Source: Polyangiaceae bacterium (GTDB lineage: Bacteria; Myxococcota_A; Polyangia; Polyangiales; Polyangiaceae). Taken from it: a stretch of DNA of 64,000 bases. Position numbers and translations under genes: made by a program. The stretch is from positions 62,001 through 126,000 of the forward strand of contig CANJMI010000007.1 of assembly GCA_947475525.1 (NCBI GenBank). Direction: 5' to 3'. The notes under the pieces are model-generated. The model had not been told where the DNA came from. It was given only the letters and a program-made list of their open reading frames with translations, and did not search any database. Positions 8,437 through 16,619 of the stretch are shown piece after piece; positions within the stretch are counted from its first letter, which is position 1, and the number at the start of each line of letters is the position of its first letter.

Positions 8437-9561
8437 TCACTTGGGATCGGGAACGGTTTCCGTGTCGATGCCCACGGGATCGGCGCTCCAGCGGAAATTG
8501 TCGACGAGCACGGTCGAGTCGAGCGCGGTGTCCCCGGTGTCCCAAATCGCAAAGCGGATCGTGAACTCCGAGCCGCCTTCGACCGGAGCGGTGGTCACGA
8601 GCCAGCCCGTCGAGCCGGCATCGCCCCACTCCCCGCCGAAGCCGGTGCCCTGCATGAAGCTCGGGCCCTGGGGGCAGTACGGGTTCGGCGGCGGCGGGCA
8701 ATTGCCCGCGCCAAAAAGACCGCAAAACAGGCCGAACTGCGCCTTCGTCGCGGGATCACAGTGGTCGAAAAGCGCGAGGTTCACGCTGACCGGGTTTTTC
8801 TTTTTGTCGAACGAGATGTTCCCGCTGACGGAGCCCATCGGAGCCGGCGACACCAGCGCGATGAACTGATCGTTGAATTCGGTGCAGACGTACTCGGCAA
8901 ACTCGAACGACATGAACGCGAAGTTGAACTGGTAGCCCTTCGCGTTGACGGGGGCCTTCAGCTTCAGCTCGAGGCCGATGTCGTCATTGATGTCCTTCGA
9001 CCCGGGGCAATTGGGCACGTCCTGCGGAAAGCCGGTCGGAGCCTGCCCAGGGCCGGCATTCTCACAGGTCTGGCTCGCGCACGCTTCCGGCATCGCGACG
9101 TCGCGCGCATGACCGCTCGAGAGTGCGAGCATCGATTTTCCCGCCTGCGGAGAGGCGCCGCTGCCGAACTTCGGCACAAGCCCCGTGTTGGGTCCGGCCG
9201 CAGCCGCCGAACCATCGGCTCGCACGTACTTCGCGCTGAGCACGCCCCAGCTCCCCTTGGACGAGGCCTTGCAAAGGTCGATCGCCTTCGCCGCATTCAT
9301 CGCGTCCGGGTCACCGAGCTTAAGGCCTTCATCGCACAGCTTCGGGTTTTTCAGCTCGTCATCGCAGATCGCCACGGCGGCGTCGCAACCGCCCTGGGTA
9401 CCGCCGCCGGAGCCAACGCCAACGCTGACATCGAGGCTATTTCCTCCGACGCCCGCACTCGACGTTGTGCCGCCACCGTCGAACGTCGAGTCCTTGCTCG
9501 CGGAGCATGCGGCCAGCAGTGCGGGAACGACCAAGGCTGAAAGAATGGCGAGGTATTTCAT
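8437..9561 (-). CDS. Choice-of-anchor-L-like lipoprotein
   Basis: A 374-residue surface lipoprotein. The start ATG 9561 gives MKYLAILSALVVPALLAACS with lipobox LAAC; the frame upstream of it is not needed. A Ser/Gly-rich linker precedes a Cys-rich domain. The central part contains FMSFEFAEYVCTEFNDQFI followed by ALVS, the pattern of choice-of-anchor-L domains common in myxobacterial secreted proteins. Eight or more cysteines imply disulfides. The mature N-terminus (CSASKDSTF, then Gly/Ser repeats) resembles that of the von Willebrand A lipoprotein at 62445. It is divergent from the cytochrome gene at 9732 across a 170-base promoter region. The function is probably cell-surface binding, by inference. 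Confidence 0.75.
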   Translation of the reverse strand: MKYLAILSALVVPALLAACSASKDSTFDGGGTTSSAGVGGNSLDVSVGVGSGGGTQGGCDAAVAICDDELKNPKLCDEGLKLGDPDAMNAAKAIDLCKASSKGSWGVLSAKYVRADGSAAAAGPNTGLVPKFGSGASPQAGKSMLALSSGHARDVAMPEACASQTCENAGPGQAPTGFPQDVPNCPGSKDINDDIGLELKLKAPVNAKGYQFNFAFMSFEFAEYVCTEFNDQFIALVSPAPMGSVSGNISFDKKKNPVSVNLALFDHCDPATKAQFGLFCGLFGAGNCPPPPNPYCPQGPSFMQGTGFGGEWGDAGSTGWLVTTAPVEGGSEFTIRFAIWDTGDTALDSTVLVDNFRWSADPVGIDTETVPDPK

Positions 9562-9731
9562 AGCTTCCAGGCGGATTTGTATCACAGGAGCCCGGCCTTC
9601 ACGAGAAGGTACTCTAGCGGCGTAAAATTGCGGATCGACCGGAGCTGGTTGCCAGGCACTCGAGCGACGCGATTCGTTCGCCAGACGGCGCCGTGCCGTG
9701 CTACCCGCTGGTCGTGGCAACGCAACACGTG

Positions 9732-10160
9732 ATGAAGCTGGGCCGAACGACTCTCCTCGCCGCGGGGGTCGTCTTCAGTCTGCTGACGCTCCACTGCGCG
9801 CCGCACCCTGCGGTGACGCCGGTCTCGGCCAGCGCCCCCAGCGCCCCCATCGGCTCCCTCGATGACCTGATGGGAGGTCTCGCCGCCGCAGCGGAGCCGC
9901 AATTTGCGAAGATCGGCCAGGCCACGTTCAGCGATGCCGAGCTCGCGGAGCTCACGCGGGTCGGGGTGCGCGTTCAGGCTGATGGCGTGAAAGCAAAAGC
10001 ATTTTCGCGCGGCGCGGAGTTCGACGGCTTTGCGGCACGGCTCGAGGCAAGCGGCAAAGCCCTCGAGGAAGCCGCAAAGGCGAAGGACCCTGCCGCGTCG
10101 AGCCTGGCCCTCGCGAACACGAAGGCGACCTGCGACGCTTGCCACTCCACGTTCCGCTGA
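9732..10160 (+). CDS. Cytochrome c'-like haem lipoprotein
   Basis: 142 residues. MKLGRTTLLAAGVVFSLLTLHC is a lipoprotein signal, giving a mature N-terminus at C22. The rest is Ala-rich and helical and ends with CDACHSTFR, a CxxCH haem attachment site only four residues from the C-terminus. That layout (a four-helix bundle with C-terminal haem c) is typical of cytochrome c'. The protein would sit in the periplasm or on a membrane face and could bind NO or carry electrons. ATG 9732 was preferred over an earlier in-frame start at 9693 because the signal peptide begins there. A 56-base gap separates it from the barrel gene. Confidence 0.8.
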   Translation: MKLGRTTLLAAGVVFSLLTLHCAPHPAVTPVSASAPSAPIGSLDDLMGGLAAAAEPQFAKIGQATFSDAELAELTRVGVRVQADGVKAKAFSRGAEFDGFAARLEASGKALEEAAKAKDPAASSLALANTKATCDACHSTFR

Positions 10161-10216
10161 GCCGGGCGGCGAGATCCCCCTCGCGCTCAGGGCCGCTTTG
10201 GTATAGTCCGTACGGC

Positions 10217-11479
10217 ATGCGAGCGCGTCTCGGTACGAGTCTTGGTGCCTTCTTTTTCGTGTCCGTGACGGCGGGGAGCGCATTGGCGCAGTCGCGACCG
10301 ACAAACATGCCGGTAGGCCCGGCCTCAGCGCGCGAACGCGCGGCGGTGAAAATAAACACCGCCGGGACGCACATCGAGAAGAAAGACGCGGGTGACGAGC
10401 CCGCGAAAAAGGAGACCCGCGCTCCGGCTCGCCTCCCTTGGCGCGGCACCGGCATGAGCTGGGACCACTCGGCCACGACGAGCCTGCTCGGTGTCGGCAA
10501 AGACGTGCAGAGCGTGGCGCACGAGCAGTACGTGCAGACGTTCTCGGCCGCACTCAACTACTTCATTATCGAACAGGAGAAGTGGAGCCTCGCGCTCGGC
10601 GCCGCCCCTTCCTTCTCGGTTGAGTTGACGAACAGCAGCGACACGACGACGCTCCACGAGCCGTGGTTGAACGACCTCCCCGTCAGCGCGGTCTACCGCC
10701 GGCGGCTTTACGCCAACGAGGAAAAAGAGCTCTACACGGGCCTCTCTTTCAACACGAGCGTGCTCCTGCCGACCTCCCCCGCGAGCTACAACGCCGGCAC
10801 CTACCTGACGACGTCACCGCGCGTCACGGTCTTTCAGACCTTCCCGATCCTCGGTCAGAAGGCGAAAAACTTTCAGTCCTTCAGCGTTGGCGTGAGCGCG
10901 CGCTGGGATCATCGCATCGGCCGCGCGGACACGGCCGTGAACGCCGACCTGAACCAACCTCGCATGGATTCACGCGGCTCGACGTTCATCTCGGACGACC
11001 TCTCCTTCAACCGGTTCGCCCAGAACAGCTTGCGGCAGGGCGTGTTCGTGTTCTTCTCCGAGGACATCGTCGGCACGACGTTGCAGTTTTTCGCCTCGCT
11101 CGGGCTGAACCAAAACTTCCTCCCGGCCCTCCCGGAGAGCGATTGCGATGTGGCGATTCAGACCGGCTGCGTCAATGTGAAGAACCAAGGCACCTTCACT
11201 CAGTACGGCTACAGCTTCGCCGCCGGGTTCACCTGGTTCCCGAGCGCGGAATTCGGCCTGTATTTGAACTACGCGAACGGTGGCGGCCAGCTCGGACCGA
11301 ACGGCGAGCGCCGGAGCGTGTTCTACAATCCGAACGCGCAGTTCTCCGCGGGCCTCGCGCTCGGCATCGATGCCATCTACGAGGTTCTCACCGGACCGCG
11401 CCGTAAGGATCCATTCTTCCTCGTCGCGAAGAAAGACGACAAGAAGCGCCTCGACAAGCAGGTTGCTGCAGGCTTCTAA
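10217..11479 (+). CDS. Predicted outer-membrane beta-barrel protein
   Basis: 420 residues. MRARLGTSLGAFFFVSVTAGSALA is a Sec signal; a start upstream at 10139 would bury it. A polar linker follows (about residues 25-75). The remainder alternates polar and aromatic residues in short strands with turns such as SVYRR, LYTGLSFN and FYNPNAQFSAGLALG, as expected for a porin-like barrel. One loop has an isolated cysteine pair (ESDCDV, TGCVNV). The last residues are charged (KKDDKKRLDKQVAAGF) and end in Phe, the usual BAM recognition residue. No specific substrate family is recognised. A cluster of 30-bp direct repeats lies right after the stop codon. Confidence 0.7.
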   Translation: MRARLGTSLGAFFFVSVTAGSALAQSRPTNMPVGPASARERAAVKINTAGTHIEKKDAGDEPAKKETRAPARLPWRGTGMSWDHSATTSLLGVGKDVQSVAHEQYVQTFSAALNYFIIEQEKWSLALGAAPSFSVELTNSSDTTTLHEPWLNDLPVSAVYRRRLYANEEKELYTGLSFNTSVLLPTSPASYNAGTYLTTSPRVTVFQTFPILGQKAKNFQSFSVGVSARWDHRIGRADTAVNADLNQPRMDSRGSTFISDDLSFNRFAQNSLRQGVFVFFSEDIVGTTLQFFASLGLNQNFLPALPESDCDVAIQTGCVNVKNQGTFTQYGYSFAAGFTWFPSAEFGLYLNYANGGGQLGPNGERRSVFYNPNAQFSAGLALGIDAIYEVLTGPRRKDPFFLVAKKDDKKRLDKQVAAGF

Positions 11480-11514
11480 ACTTTTGGCCTGTGCTTTTCA
11501 GCCTGGGCTTTCTT

Positions 11515-11590
11515 GCTCTTCGGCTGACGCCTCATTGCTTCTTAGCTCTTCGGCTGACGCCTCATTGCTTCTTAGCTCTTCGGCTGACGG
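11515..11590. repeat. 30-bp tandem repeat, about 2.5 copies
   Basis: The unit GCTCTTCGGCTGACGCCTCA plus TTGCTTCTTA is present twice perfectly (11515-11544 and 11545-11574). A third partial copy keeps the first 15 bases and then diverges. It lies between two convergent genes (barrel stop 11479, DUF5995 stop 11620). The core CGGCTGACG recurs in the leader of pyrC near 46958 and 47006. Confidence 0.85.
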
Positions 11591-11619
11591 CTCACGCTAA
11601 CGTACCTTCGCGGTCAGGC

Positions 11620-12528
11620 TCAATCGGACGGAGGTTGCTGCGTTCCGTCAAGCGCGCCGACGACATCAAGTGCCGCGAATGCCGCATCGACAGTGTTGAA
11701 CGACGCTGTCATTTCGGCCTTCGCGAGTCCTCCCATGCCGTGGTCCATGAGCCACCGGTTGCGCCAAGCTTTTTTGCGGACCGTCTGAAAGACGAAGCGT
11801 GTGGTCAATCCCTCGCCGTAGACCGTATCCACCCACTCACCGAGGAAGAACCCTCGAAAGAGTGGACCGGCATCGACGCCGTACGCGGTCTCGAGTTCGG
11901 CGGTGAGCGCGGGGGCAACGCCGACGAGTTCATCGCCGAATCGCTCGAAATCCGAAGCATGGGCGCCGCGGCTTTTGGCCTCCACCAGCGCGTGCGGGAG
12001 ATCGATCAGAAGGTGAACGGCGATGCCCGTCGCAGCGACCCGGACACCTCCGACGCCGTCGTTTGCGGCGAGCTCGTCGTAACGGCGCCAGCCGGATGCA
12101 GCGTCGTCGCCGAGCATCGAAGCATGCAACGCGTCGAGGTAGCGGGAGGCAAACGCGACAATGAGCCGCTCGGCCCAGGCAGCATCCTCGAACGCTCCCT
12201 CGTTGGCAGCCTGAATGGCTCGGTGCGTGATCGGCCGGTAGACGACCGAGAACATTCCACGTCGATCGCCGCAAGCTGCGAAGGCCTCCGCGAGCCGGCC
12301 GACCCGGCGCTCGACGTCCAGCGACCCCTCCAAGCTTGCGGTGTCGGTCCAGCCCAACGCGGCTCGGGTCGCGACGGGACCGAGCTCCCGGCCGTCACAG
12401 TCGAGGACCTGCTCGGCCACGTCAAACTCCGCCGAACCCGTCGACGAGGTGCCGCTACAGCCCGCGGCGACGACCGCGGCCGCTGCGTAGCCGGCGAACC
12501 GCACAAAAGCGTTTTCGAGATGTCTCAT
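11620..12528 (-). CDS. DUF5995-family lipoprotein
   Basis: 302 residues from ATG 12528 (GTG 12534 is also in frame). MRHLENAFVRFAGYAAAAVV followed by AAGC is a lipoprotein signal. The body is an all-helical domain; the segments around residues 85-125 and VHLLIDLPHALVEA are typical of DUF5995, a family with no known activity. The conserved His/Asp residues in VAVHLLIDLP and YRPITHRAI-like segments could bind metal, which is inference only. A palindrome overlapping a promoter sits directly upstream, so transcription is probably controlled by a TetR-like repressor. It is preceded by the HepT/MntA pair on the same strand and converges on the barrel gene. Confidence 0.7.
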   Translation of the reverse strand: MRHLENAFVRFAGYAAAAVVAAGCSGTSSTGSAEFDVAEQVLDCDGRELGPVATRAALGWTDTASLEGSLDVERRVGRLAEAFAACGDRRGMFSVVYRPITHRAIQAANEGAFEDAAWAERLIVAFASRYLDALHASMLGDDAASGWRRYDELAANDGVGGVRVAATGIAVHLLIDLPHALVEAKSRGAHASDFERFGDELVGVAPALTAELETAYGVDAGPLFRGFFLGEWVDTVYGEGLTTRFVFQTVRKKAWRNRWLMDHGMGGLAKAEMTASFNTVDAAFAALDVVGALDGTQQPPSD

Positions 12529-12539
12529 ACGCACCCCGG

Positions 12540-12568
12540 CTTATTTCACATACGAAGCCGTATGTCAA
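12540..12568 (-). promoter_or_regulatory. Promoter with embedded palindromic operator
   Basis: On the minus strand TTGACA (12568-12563) is followed by about 17 bases and an AATAAG/AAATAA -10-like box (12546-12540). The spacer contains a perfect 7-4-7 palindrome, ACATACG-GCTT-CGTATGT (12548-12565). Transcription would begin about 6 bases before ATG 12528, so the transcript would be nearly leaderless. The palindrome type fits TetR-family operators. Confidence 0.55.
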
Positions 12569-12674
12569 ATAGCGTGCGCGGCCCTCGAACGCGGGTCACG
12601 CCGCGTGCGCGGGCGCTCCCTCGTTCGGCACGACGCTTCCCGAAGCGGCGCGTGAGAGCGCGATGACCTTGGGC

Positions 12675-13121
12675 TCAGGTTCGGGCGATGGCGTGCATGA
12701 ACGCGCGCAGGTCACGCGGGCCCTCGGCGCCAGCGTCCCAAAGTTGACCTAGGTCGAGACTCTCGTACGCGTGGGCGATGACGTTCCTGAAGCCCACGGC
12801 GCGCACGAGCCGCTCGGTGAGCTCCGGTGGCAGTACGTTGACGTCGCGAAGTAGGCGGAACGCCGAGGCGTCATCGGGCGGTGTTCCAAGCCCGCGAGCC
12901 GCGCATTCACCCACGGCGACGTCGATGGCAAGCTGAACGGCTTGCCAGAGGTGAAGCGTGACGGCGTCGCAGGCCGCCGTCATGGGAATGAACTCGGCGC
13001 GTGCGGCTGGCAGCATGGTCTCGACTCGCACCAGGTGCCGCTCCATCGCCCGCAGTTTCGCGGCGAGGCGGTCCCGACGCGGGGACCCGGGCCCGCCAGG
13101 TGGATTCGAGACCGGATTCAC
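12675..13121 (-). CDS. hepT: HepT-like HEPN ribonuclease toxin
   Basis: 148 residues. The GTG start at 13121 overlaps the stop of mntA (GTGA), which is typical of this pair; longer frames upstream run into mntA. The helical HEPN fold contains the active motif RNVIAHAY (R112, H117, Y119), an exact RX4HXY. In characterised pairs the motif forms the RNase site, and its tyrosine is modified by MntA to silence the toxin. The surrounding Arg-rich helices fit RNA binding. The role is a cytoplasmic, self-limiting ribonuclease, probably a stress or phage response module. The gene is co-translated with its antitoxin. Confidence 0.85.
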   Translation of the reverse strand: MNPVSNPPGGPGSPRRDRLAAKLRAMERHLVRVETMLPAARAEFIPMTAACDAVTLHLWQAVQLAIDVAVGECAARGLGTPPDDASAFRLLRDVNVLPPELTERLVRAVGFRNVIAHAYESLDLGQLWDAGAEGPRDLRAFMHAIART

Positions 13122-13552
13122 GCGACCTCCGCTCCGGCGAACCGCGCGAGCTCCAACGCGATGGCGCGCTCGTAGAGCGGCTCGTAATCGAGCCACTCGA
13201 CGGTCACCCGGGTGACGAACTCGTACCAGGCGTCGGCATCGGCGAGCAGGAGCGGCCTCGCCTCTCGGACGACGTGACCTCGCACGGGTAGCGGCGCACG
13301 GAGGAGGTCGATGACGTCGACGTCACGCCCAAACGCGAGCGTGGCATCGGCGACGAGCCGAAGCCGTGAATCCAGCGAAAGCGGTTCACGGCACAGGACC
13401 GCGAAGTCGACGTCGGACCAGGGCGTCATCTCACCGCGAGCGGCGCTTCCGCAGAGGACGATGGCAAGGACCCCAGGAATATCCGTCCACGTCGCTGCGA
13501 GCGCGTGGGCAGGCTCGACGACATCGACAGGGACGGGTACCGGTCGCTCCAC
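13118..13552 (-). CDS. mntA: MntA-like minimal nucleotidyltransferase antitoxin
   Basis: About 144 residues. The catalytic signature CGSAARGEMTPWSDVDF is an exact GSX10DXD (G35, S36, D47, D49). In characterised systems this enzyme transfers AMP to the HEPN toxin tyrosine. The start is uncertain: the open frame continues to 13720, but the conserved fold begins near residue 20, so GTG 13552 is chosen; the upstream part is Arg-rich and lacks domain features. There is no strong Shine-Dalgarno sequence. It overlaps the hepT start by four bases. The pair sits upstream of the iron operon on the opposite strand, separated by about 300 bases. Confidence 0.85.
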   Translation of the reverse strand: MERPVPVPVDVVEPAHALAATWTDIPGVLAIVLCGSAARGEMTPWSDVDFAVLCREPLSLDSRLRLVADATLAFGRDVDVIDLLRAPLPVRGHVVREARPLLLADADAWYEFVTRVTVEWLDYEPLYERAIALELARFAGAEVA

Positions 13553-13857
13553 TTCGTTGAATCTAGCACGGCGCTGTGTCCTGAGGCGAAGCTGGGCATG
13601 GCGTGGGCGCCGGGCGGACGCAGACTGAATCCCGAGCCTGCGCGCCCGCGACGTCACCTTCGCATCATCACGCCTACGGCATCCCGCATCGCTCGTAGGA
13701 GTTCGCGCTCGGGGACGCACCCACGTCCTGAGCGAGCGCCGGCTTGAAAGCGCCGTTGCCCGGTCGCAAGTTGATGTTGAAACTCGTTTTCAACTGGGCT
13801 ACACCCTCATTGAACATGACTTTCAAGAACGAACGCCCCAAGGCAGCGCTCGATTTT
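13553..13857. other. Divergent intergenic region (305 bases)
   Basis: The region lies between mntA and the DUF4856 gene. The first 200 bases show no gene, repeat or hairpin that I can support, although mntA could start inside them. The promoter and palindrome of the iron operon occupy 13776-13805. A second ATG (13816) is in frame with the DUF4856 gene but would precede its signal peptide by 14 residues. Confidence 0.6.
13776..13805 (+). promoter_or_regulatory. Promoter with 19-bp Fur-like palindrome
   Basis: GTTGAAA-CTCGT-TTTCAAC (13776-13794) is a perfect 7-5-7 inverted repeat. Its left arm contains a -35 box, TTGAAA (13777-13782), and 17 bases further is TACACC, a moderate -10. Transcription would start near 13812, leaving a 46-base leader to ATG 13858. 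The TGAAA/TTTCA arms resemble Fur-family sites, which suits the metal-uptake genes that follow. Confidence 0.5.
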
Positions 13858-15339
13858 ATGTCAATCCAACCCAAGTTGATTCGCCTCACGCTAGCCGGGT
13901 CGCTCGTGGTCTGCGGCGCAGCGCTCCTCGGATGCGGCACCCCCACCGAGTCCGTCACGCCGACGACGAGCGGGACCGGCGGCGAGAGCGCGAGTGCGTA
14001 CGACTTTCCGAGTGCGTTCGTGCCTAACGAGAGCTCGGTCGCCCACGAGGGCCAGACGCTTCGCCACGTGCTGGTCGCGGATCTCATCGCCACGGTCGAA
14101 GGGCTGACGGCAAGACTCGACGGCGACACCTACAACCCAACGAGCGTCACCGACACCGTGGCGTTGCTCGAGCACTACTACGCCTTTGATTCGCAAACCG
14201 GAGGCACCGGCAAGCTGCAACTCGCGACGACGCCCGCGGCCCTGCAGGCGACCTACGACGCCATCGCCACCGGAAAAACGCTGAAAGAAAAGCTCGCCGG
14301 CAACGATGCCAGCACCGACCACAAAGACTGGACCACCGCGTTCACCGGCTGGAAAGACGCCTCAATCGCGGTGGACGGTGGGAGCACCACCTCACCCGAA
14401 GGTCTTCTCTATGCGTACTTCGGCACGCTCGGCAAGCTCGCCCTCGACCGCGAAAATGGCGTCATTCCGCTCGAGCCCGGAACGACCAGCCCCCTCGCCT
14501 TCGTGCATGTCACGGCCACTGGCCTCGACCTTCACGAGCTGATCGAAAAACACCTCGAGCTCGCCATCGGGTACTCGCAAGGCACCGACGACTACCTCGA
14601 CGACGACATCGCGGACAAGGGGCTGCGTTCACCGAACACCCAGGATGGAACCAAGCCTTATACGCTTCTCGCCCACGGCTGGGACGAAGCCTTCGGCTAC
14701 TTTGGCGCGGCGCGTGACTATGCCGCCTACACCGACGACGAGCTCGCGGCGAGCGGCGGTCGCGCCGACTGGCAAGGCTTCCACGACAGCAACGCGGACG
14801 GTGCTATCGATCTTACGCGTGAGTTCAACTTCAGCCTAGCGGTAACGGGCGCGAAGCGCGATCGCGCGTCGGCTGAACCCACGGATTTTACGGGTGACGC
14901 GTTCGCCGCCGCGCTTGCGGGACGCGCGCTTATCCAGAGCGCGGGCGCCACGCTCAGCGCGACCGAAATGGCCACCCTCACCGGCCACCGCGACGCGTGG
15001 GTGACCGCGTGGGAGCGAGCCCTCGCAGCCACCGTCATCCACGAACTCAACGAAAACGTCCTCATCACGGGGGCGATCGGAACGCCGACGTACGACTTCT
15101 ACGCGCACGCGGGCGAGTGGTCTGAACTCAAGGGTTATGCCCTCGGACTCCAATACAATCCGAAAAAGAAGCTCACGGACGCCGAGTTCGCCAGCTTGCA
15201 TGACCTCCTCGGCGACAAGCCCGTGCTCGCGACGGCGACCGTTGCCGAACGCGGCGCCTATGTGAAAGCCTTGCTCACGGCGCGCGAGCTCCTGCAAACG
15301 GCATACGGTTTCTCCGCCGCCAACGTCGAGGCTTGGTGA
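13858..15339 (+). CDS. DUF4856-family lipoprotein, first gene of the imelysin operon
   Basis: 493 residues. The start ATG 13858 gives a lipoprotein signal ending VCGAALLGC (C26). The domain begins with YDFPSAF and continues VAHEGQTLRHVLVADL, the hallmark of DUF4856, a family that accompanies imelysin genes. An Asp-rich segment DSNADGAIDLTREF resembles a calcium loop. The protein is mostly helical and would be tethered in the periplasm or outer membrane. Its stop overlaps the imelysin start (GTGA at 15336-15339), so the two are coupled. A role as a periplasmic helper in metal uptake is inferred from the operon. Confidence 0.85.
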   Translation: MSIQPKLIRLTLAGSLVVCGAALLGCGTPTESVTPTTSGTGGESASAYDFPSAFVPNESSVAHEGQTLRHVLVADLIATVEGLTARLDGDTYNPTSVTDTVALLEHYYAFDSQTGGTGKLQLATTPAALQATYDAIATGKTLKEKLAGNDASTDHKDWTTAFTGWKDASIAVDGGSTTSPEGLLYAYFGTLGKLALDRENGVIPLEPGTTSPLAFVHVTATGLDLHELIEKHLELAIGYSQGTDDYLDDDIADKGLRSPNTQDGTKPYTLLAHGWDEAFGYFGAARDYAAYTDDELAASGGRADWQGFHDSNADGAIDLTREFNFSLAVTGAKRDRASAEPTDFTGDAFAAALAGRALIQSAGATLSATEMATLTGHRDAWVTAWERALAATVIHELNENVLITGAIGTPTYDFYAHAGEWSELKGYALGLQYNPKKKLTDAEFASLHDLLGDKPVLATATVAERGAYVKALLTARELLQTAYGFSAANVEAW

Positions 15340-16619
15340 GGCCCGCCGCCGCGCACACGCCGTGCAGGGGGGACGCCACGCCGCCGCCTTCGCGACGCTG
15401 GATGTGGGCCGGTCTCATCGCCGCCGCGGCGTGCTCGACCGTCGGAACGATCGCGTGCGTAGAGAGCTCGAGCCAGACCTATGGACCGAGCGGCAGCGCG
15501 ACGGGCGCGAGCACCGGCACGACGTCGTCCACCTTCGACAAACATGCCCTGCTCGTCGCTATCACGGCCACGACCCGCAGCGAACTTACGGCCTTCGCGG
15601 CGGACACGGAGAGTCTGGCGACCGCGACCGAAAACCTCGCCGGCTCGCCGGGCTCAGACAACCTCGCGGCGGCGCAGGCTGCGTGGCGCACGGCCATGAA
15701 ACGATGGCAGCGCCTGGAGGTGATGCAGTTCGGTCCGGCCGCCGGCAGCAGCATTACGGGGGGCAAGGGCCTGCGGGACACCATCTACTCGTGGCCCAAC
15801 ACCAACCGTTGCGCGGTGGACCAGCAACTCGTGAAGAGCGACCACGGCGATGCGCAAGCGCTCGCCATGAAACTCGTCAATGTGCGCGGGCTCGGCGCAA
15901 TCGAGCACCTCCTCTTTCACAGTGAGTCAAGCAACGCGTGCTCGGCCGTAAACGAACTCAACACGAGCGGCACGTGGGACTCCGTCACGGGTGAACTGCC
16001 GCAACGTCGCGCGAACTACTCGGCTGCGGCAGCCGCGCTTTTAGCCACGTCGGCCGCCGAACTTCGCGACGCGTGGGACCCGAGCGTCGGCAATTTCGCC
16101 GGAGAACTTTCGACCCCGGGCGCGACCTTCGGGGGCGATGTGGCCAAGGCACTCGACGTCGTGGGTTACGCATTTGGGTACCTCGACACGAAGACCAAAG
16201 ACTTGAAGCTCGCTATTCCCGCAGGGCTCGCGAGCTGCGCGAACCCAACCTGCCCGGACGCGCTCGAGCTCGCCGAGTCGAAGTTCTCGAAGGCTGCGAT
16301 CCGCGAGAATCTGGTCGCCTATCAACGCCTGTTCCACGGGGGCGAGCCGTTCGACGACGCGGCCCTCGGCTTTGATGACTGGCTCCAAGCTCTCGGCGCA
16401 AACGAACTCAAAGCGGAACTTGCCGCGTCGATTGCAGCGTCGCTCGCCGCCGTCGATGCCATCGAAGAAGACGACCTTTCGGACTCTCTCGCCCTCGACC
16501 CGAAGAGCGTCGAAGACGTGTACTTCGCGCTCAAGAAGACGACCGACCTCTTCAAATCGCAGTTCGTGACGGTGCTCGACCTCCACCTACCGAACGACGC
16601 GCCGACCGACAATGACTAG
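15336..16619 (+). CDS. Imelysin family lipoprotein
   Basis: 427 residues. GTG 15336 overlaps the preceding stop; a TTG three bases earlier is less likely. The signal ends TVGTIAC (lipid C41). The two helical-bundle repeats of imelysin/peptidase M75-like proteins follow. The signature region reads VRGLGAIEHLLFHS (G185, E190): the motif is GxGxxE, so the His of the classic GxHxxE motif is replaced by Gly and a His follows the Glu instead. This matches the subgroup thought to bind rather than cleave. Such proteins are induced by iron limitation in other bacteria. Its last eight bases overlap the HTTM gene. Confidence 0.9.
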   Translation: MRPAAAHTPCRGDATPPPSRRWMWAGLIAAAACSTVGTIACVESSSQTYGPSGSATGASTGTTSSTFDKHALLVAITATTRSELTAFAADTESLATATENLAGSPGSDNLAAAQAAWRTAMKRWQRLEVMQFGPAAGSSITGGKGLRDTIYSWPNTNRCAVDQQLVKSDHGDAQALAMKLVNVRGLGAIEHLLFHSESSNACSAVNELNTSGTWDSVTGELPQRRANYSAAAAALLATSAAELRDAWDPSVGNFAGELSTPGATFGGDVAKALDVVGYAFGYLDTKTKDLKLAIPAGLASCANPTCPDALELAESKFSKAAIRENLVAYQRLFHGGEPFDDAALGFDDWLQALGANELKAELAASIAASLAAVDAIEEDDLSDSLALDPKSVEDVYFALKKTTDLFKSQFVTVLDLHLPNDAPTDND

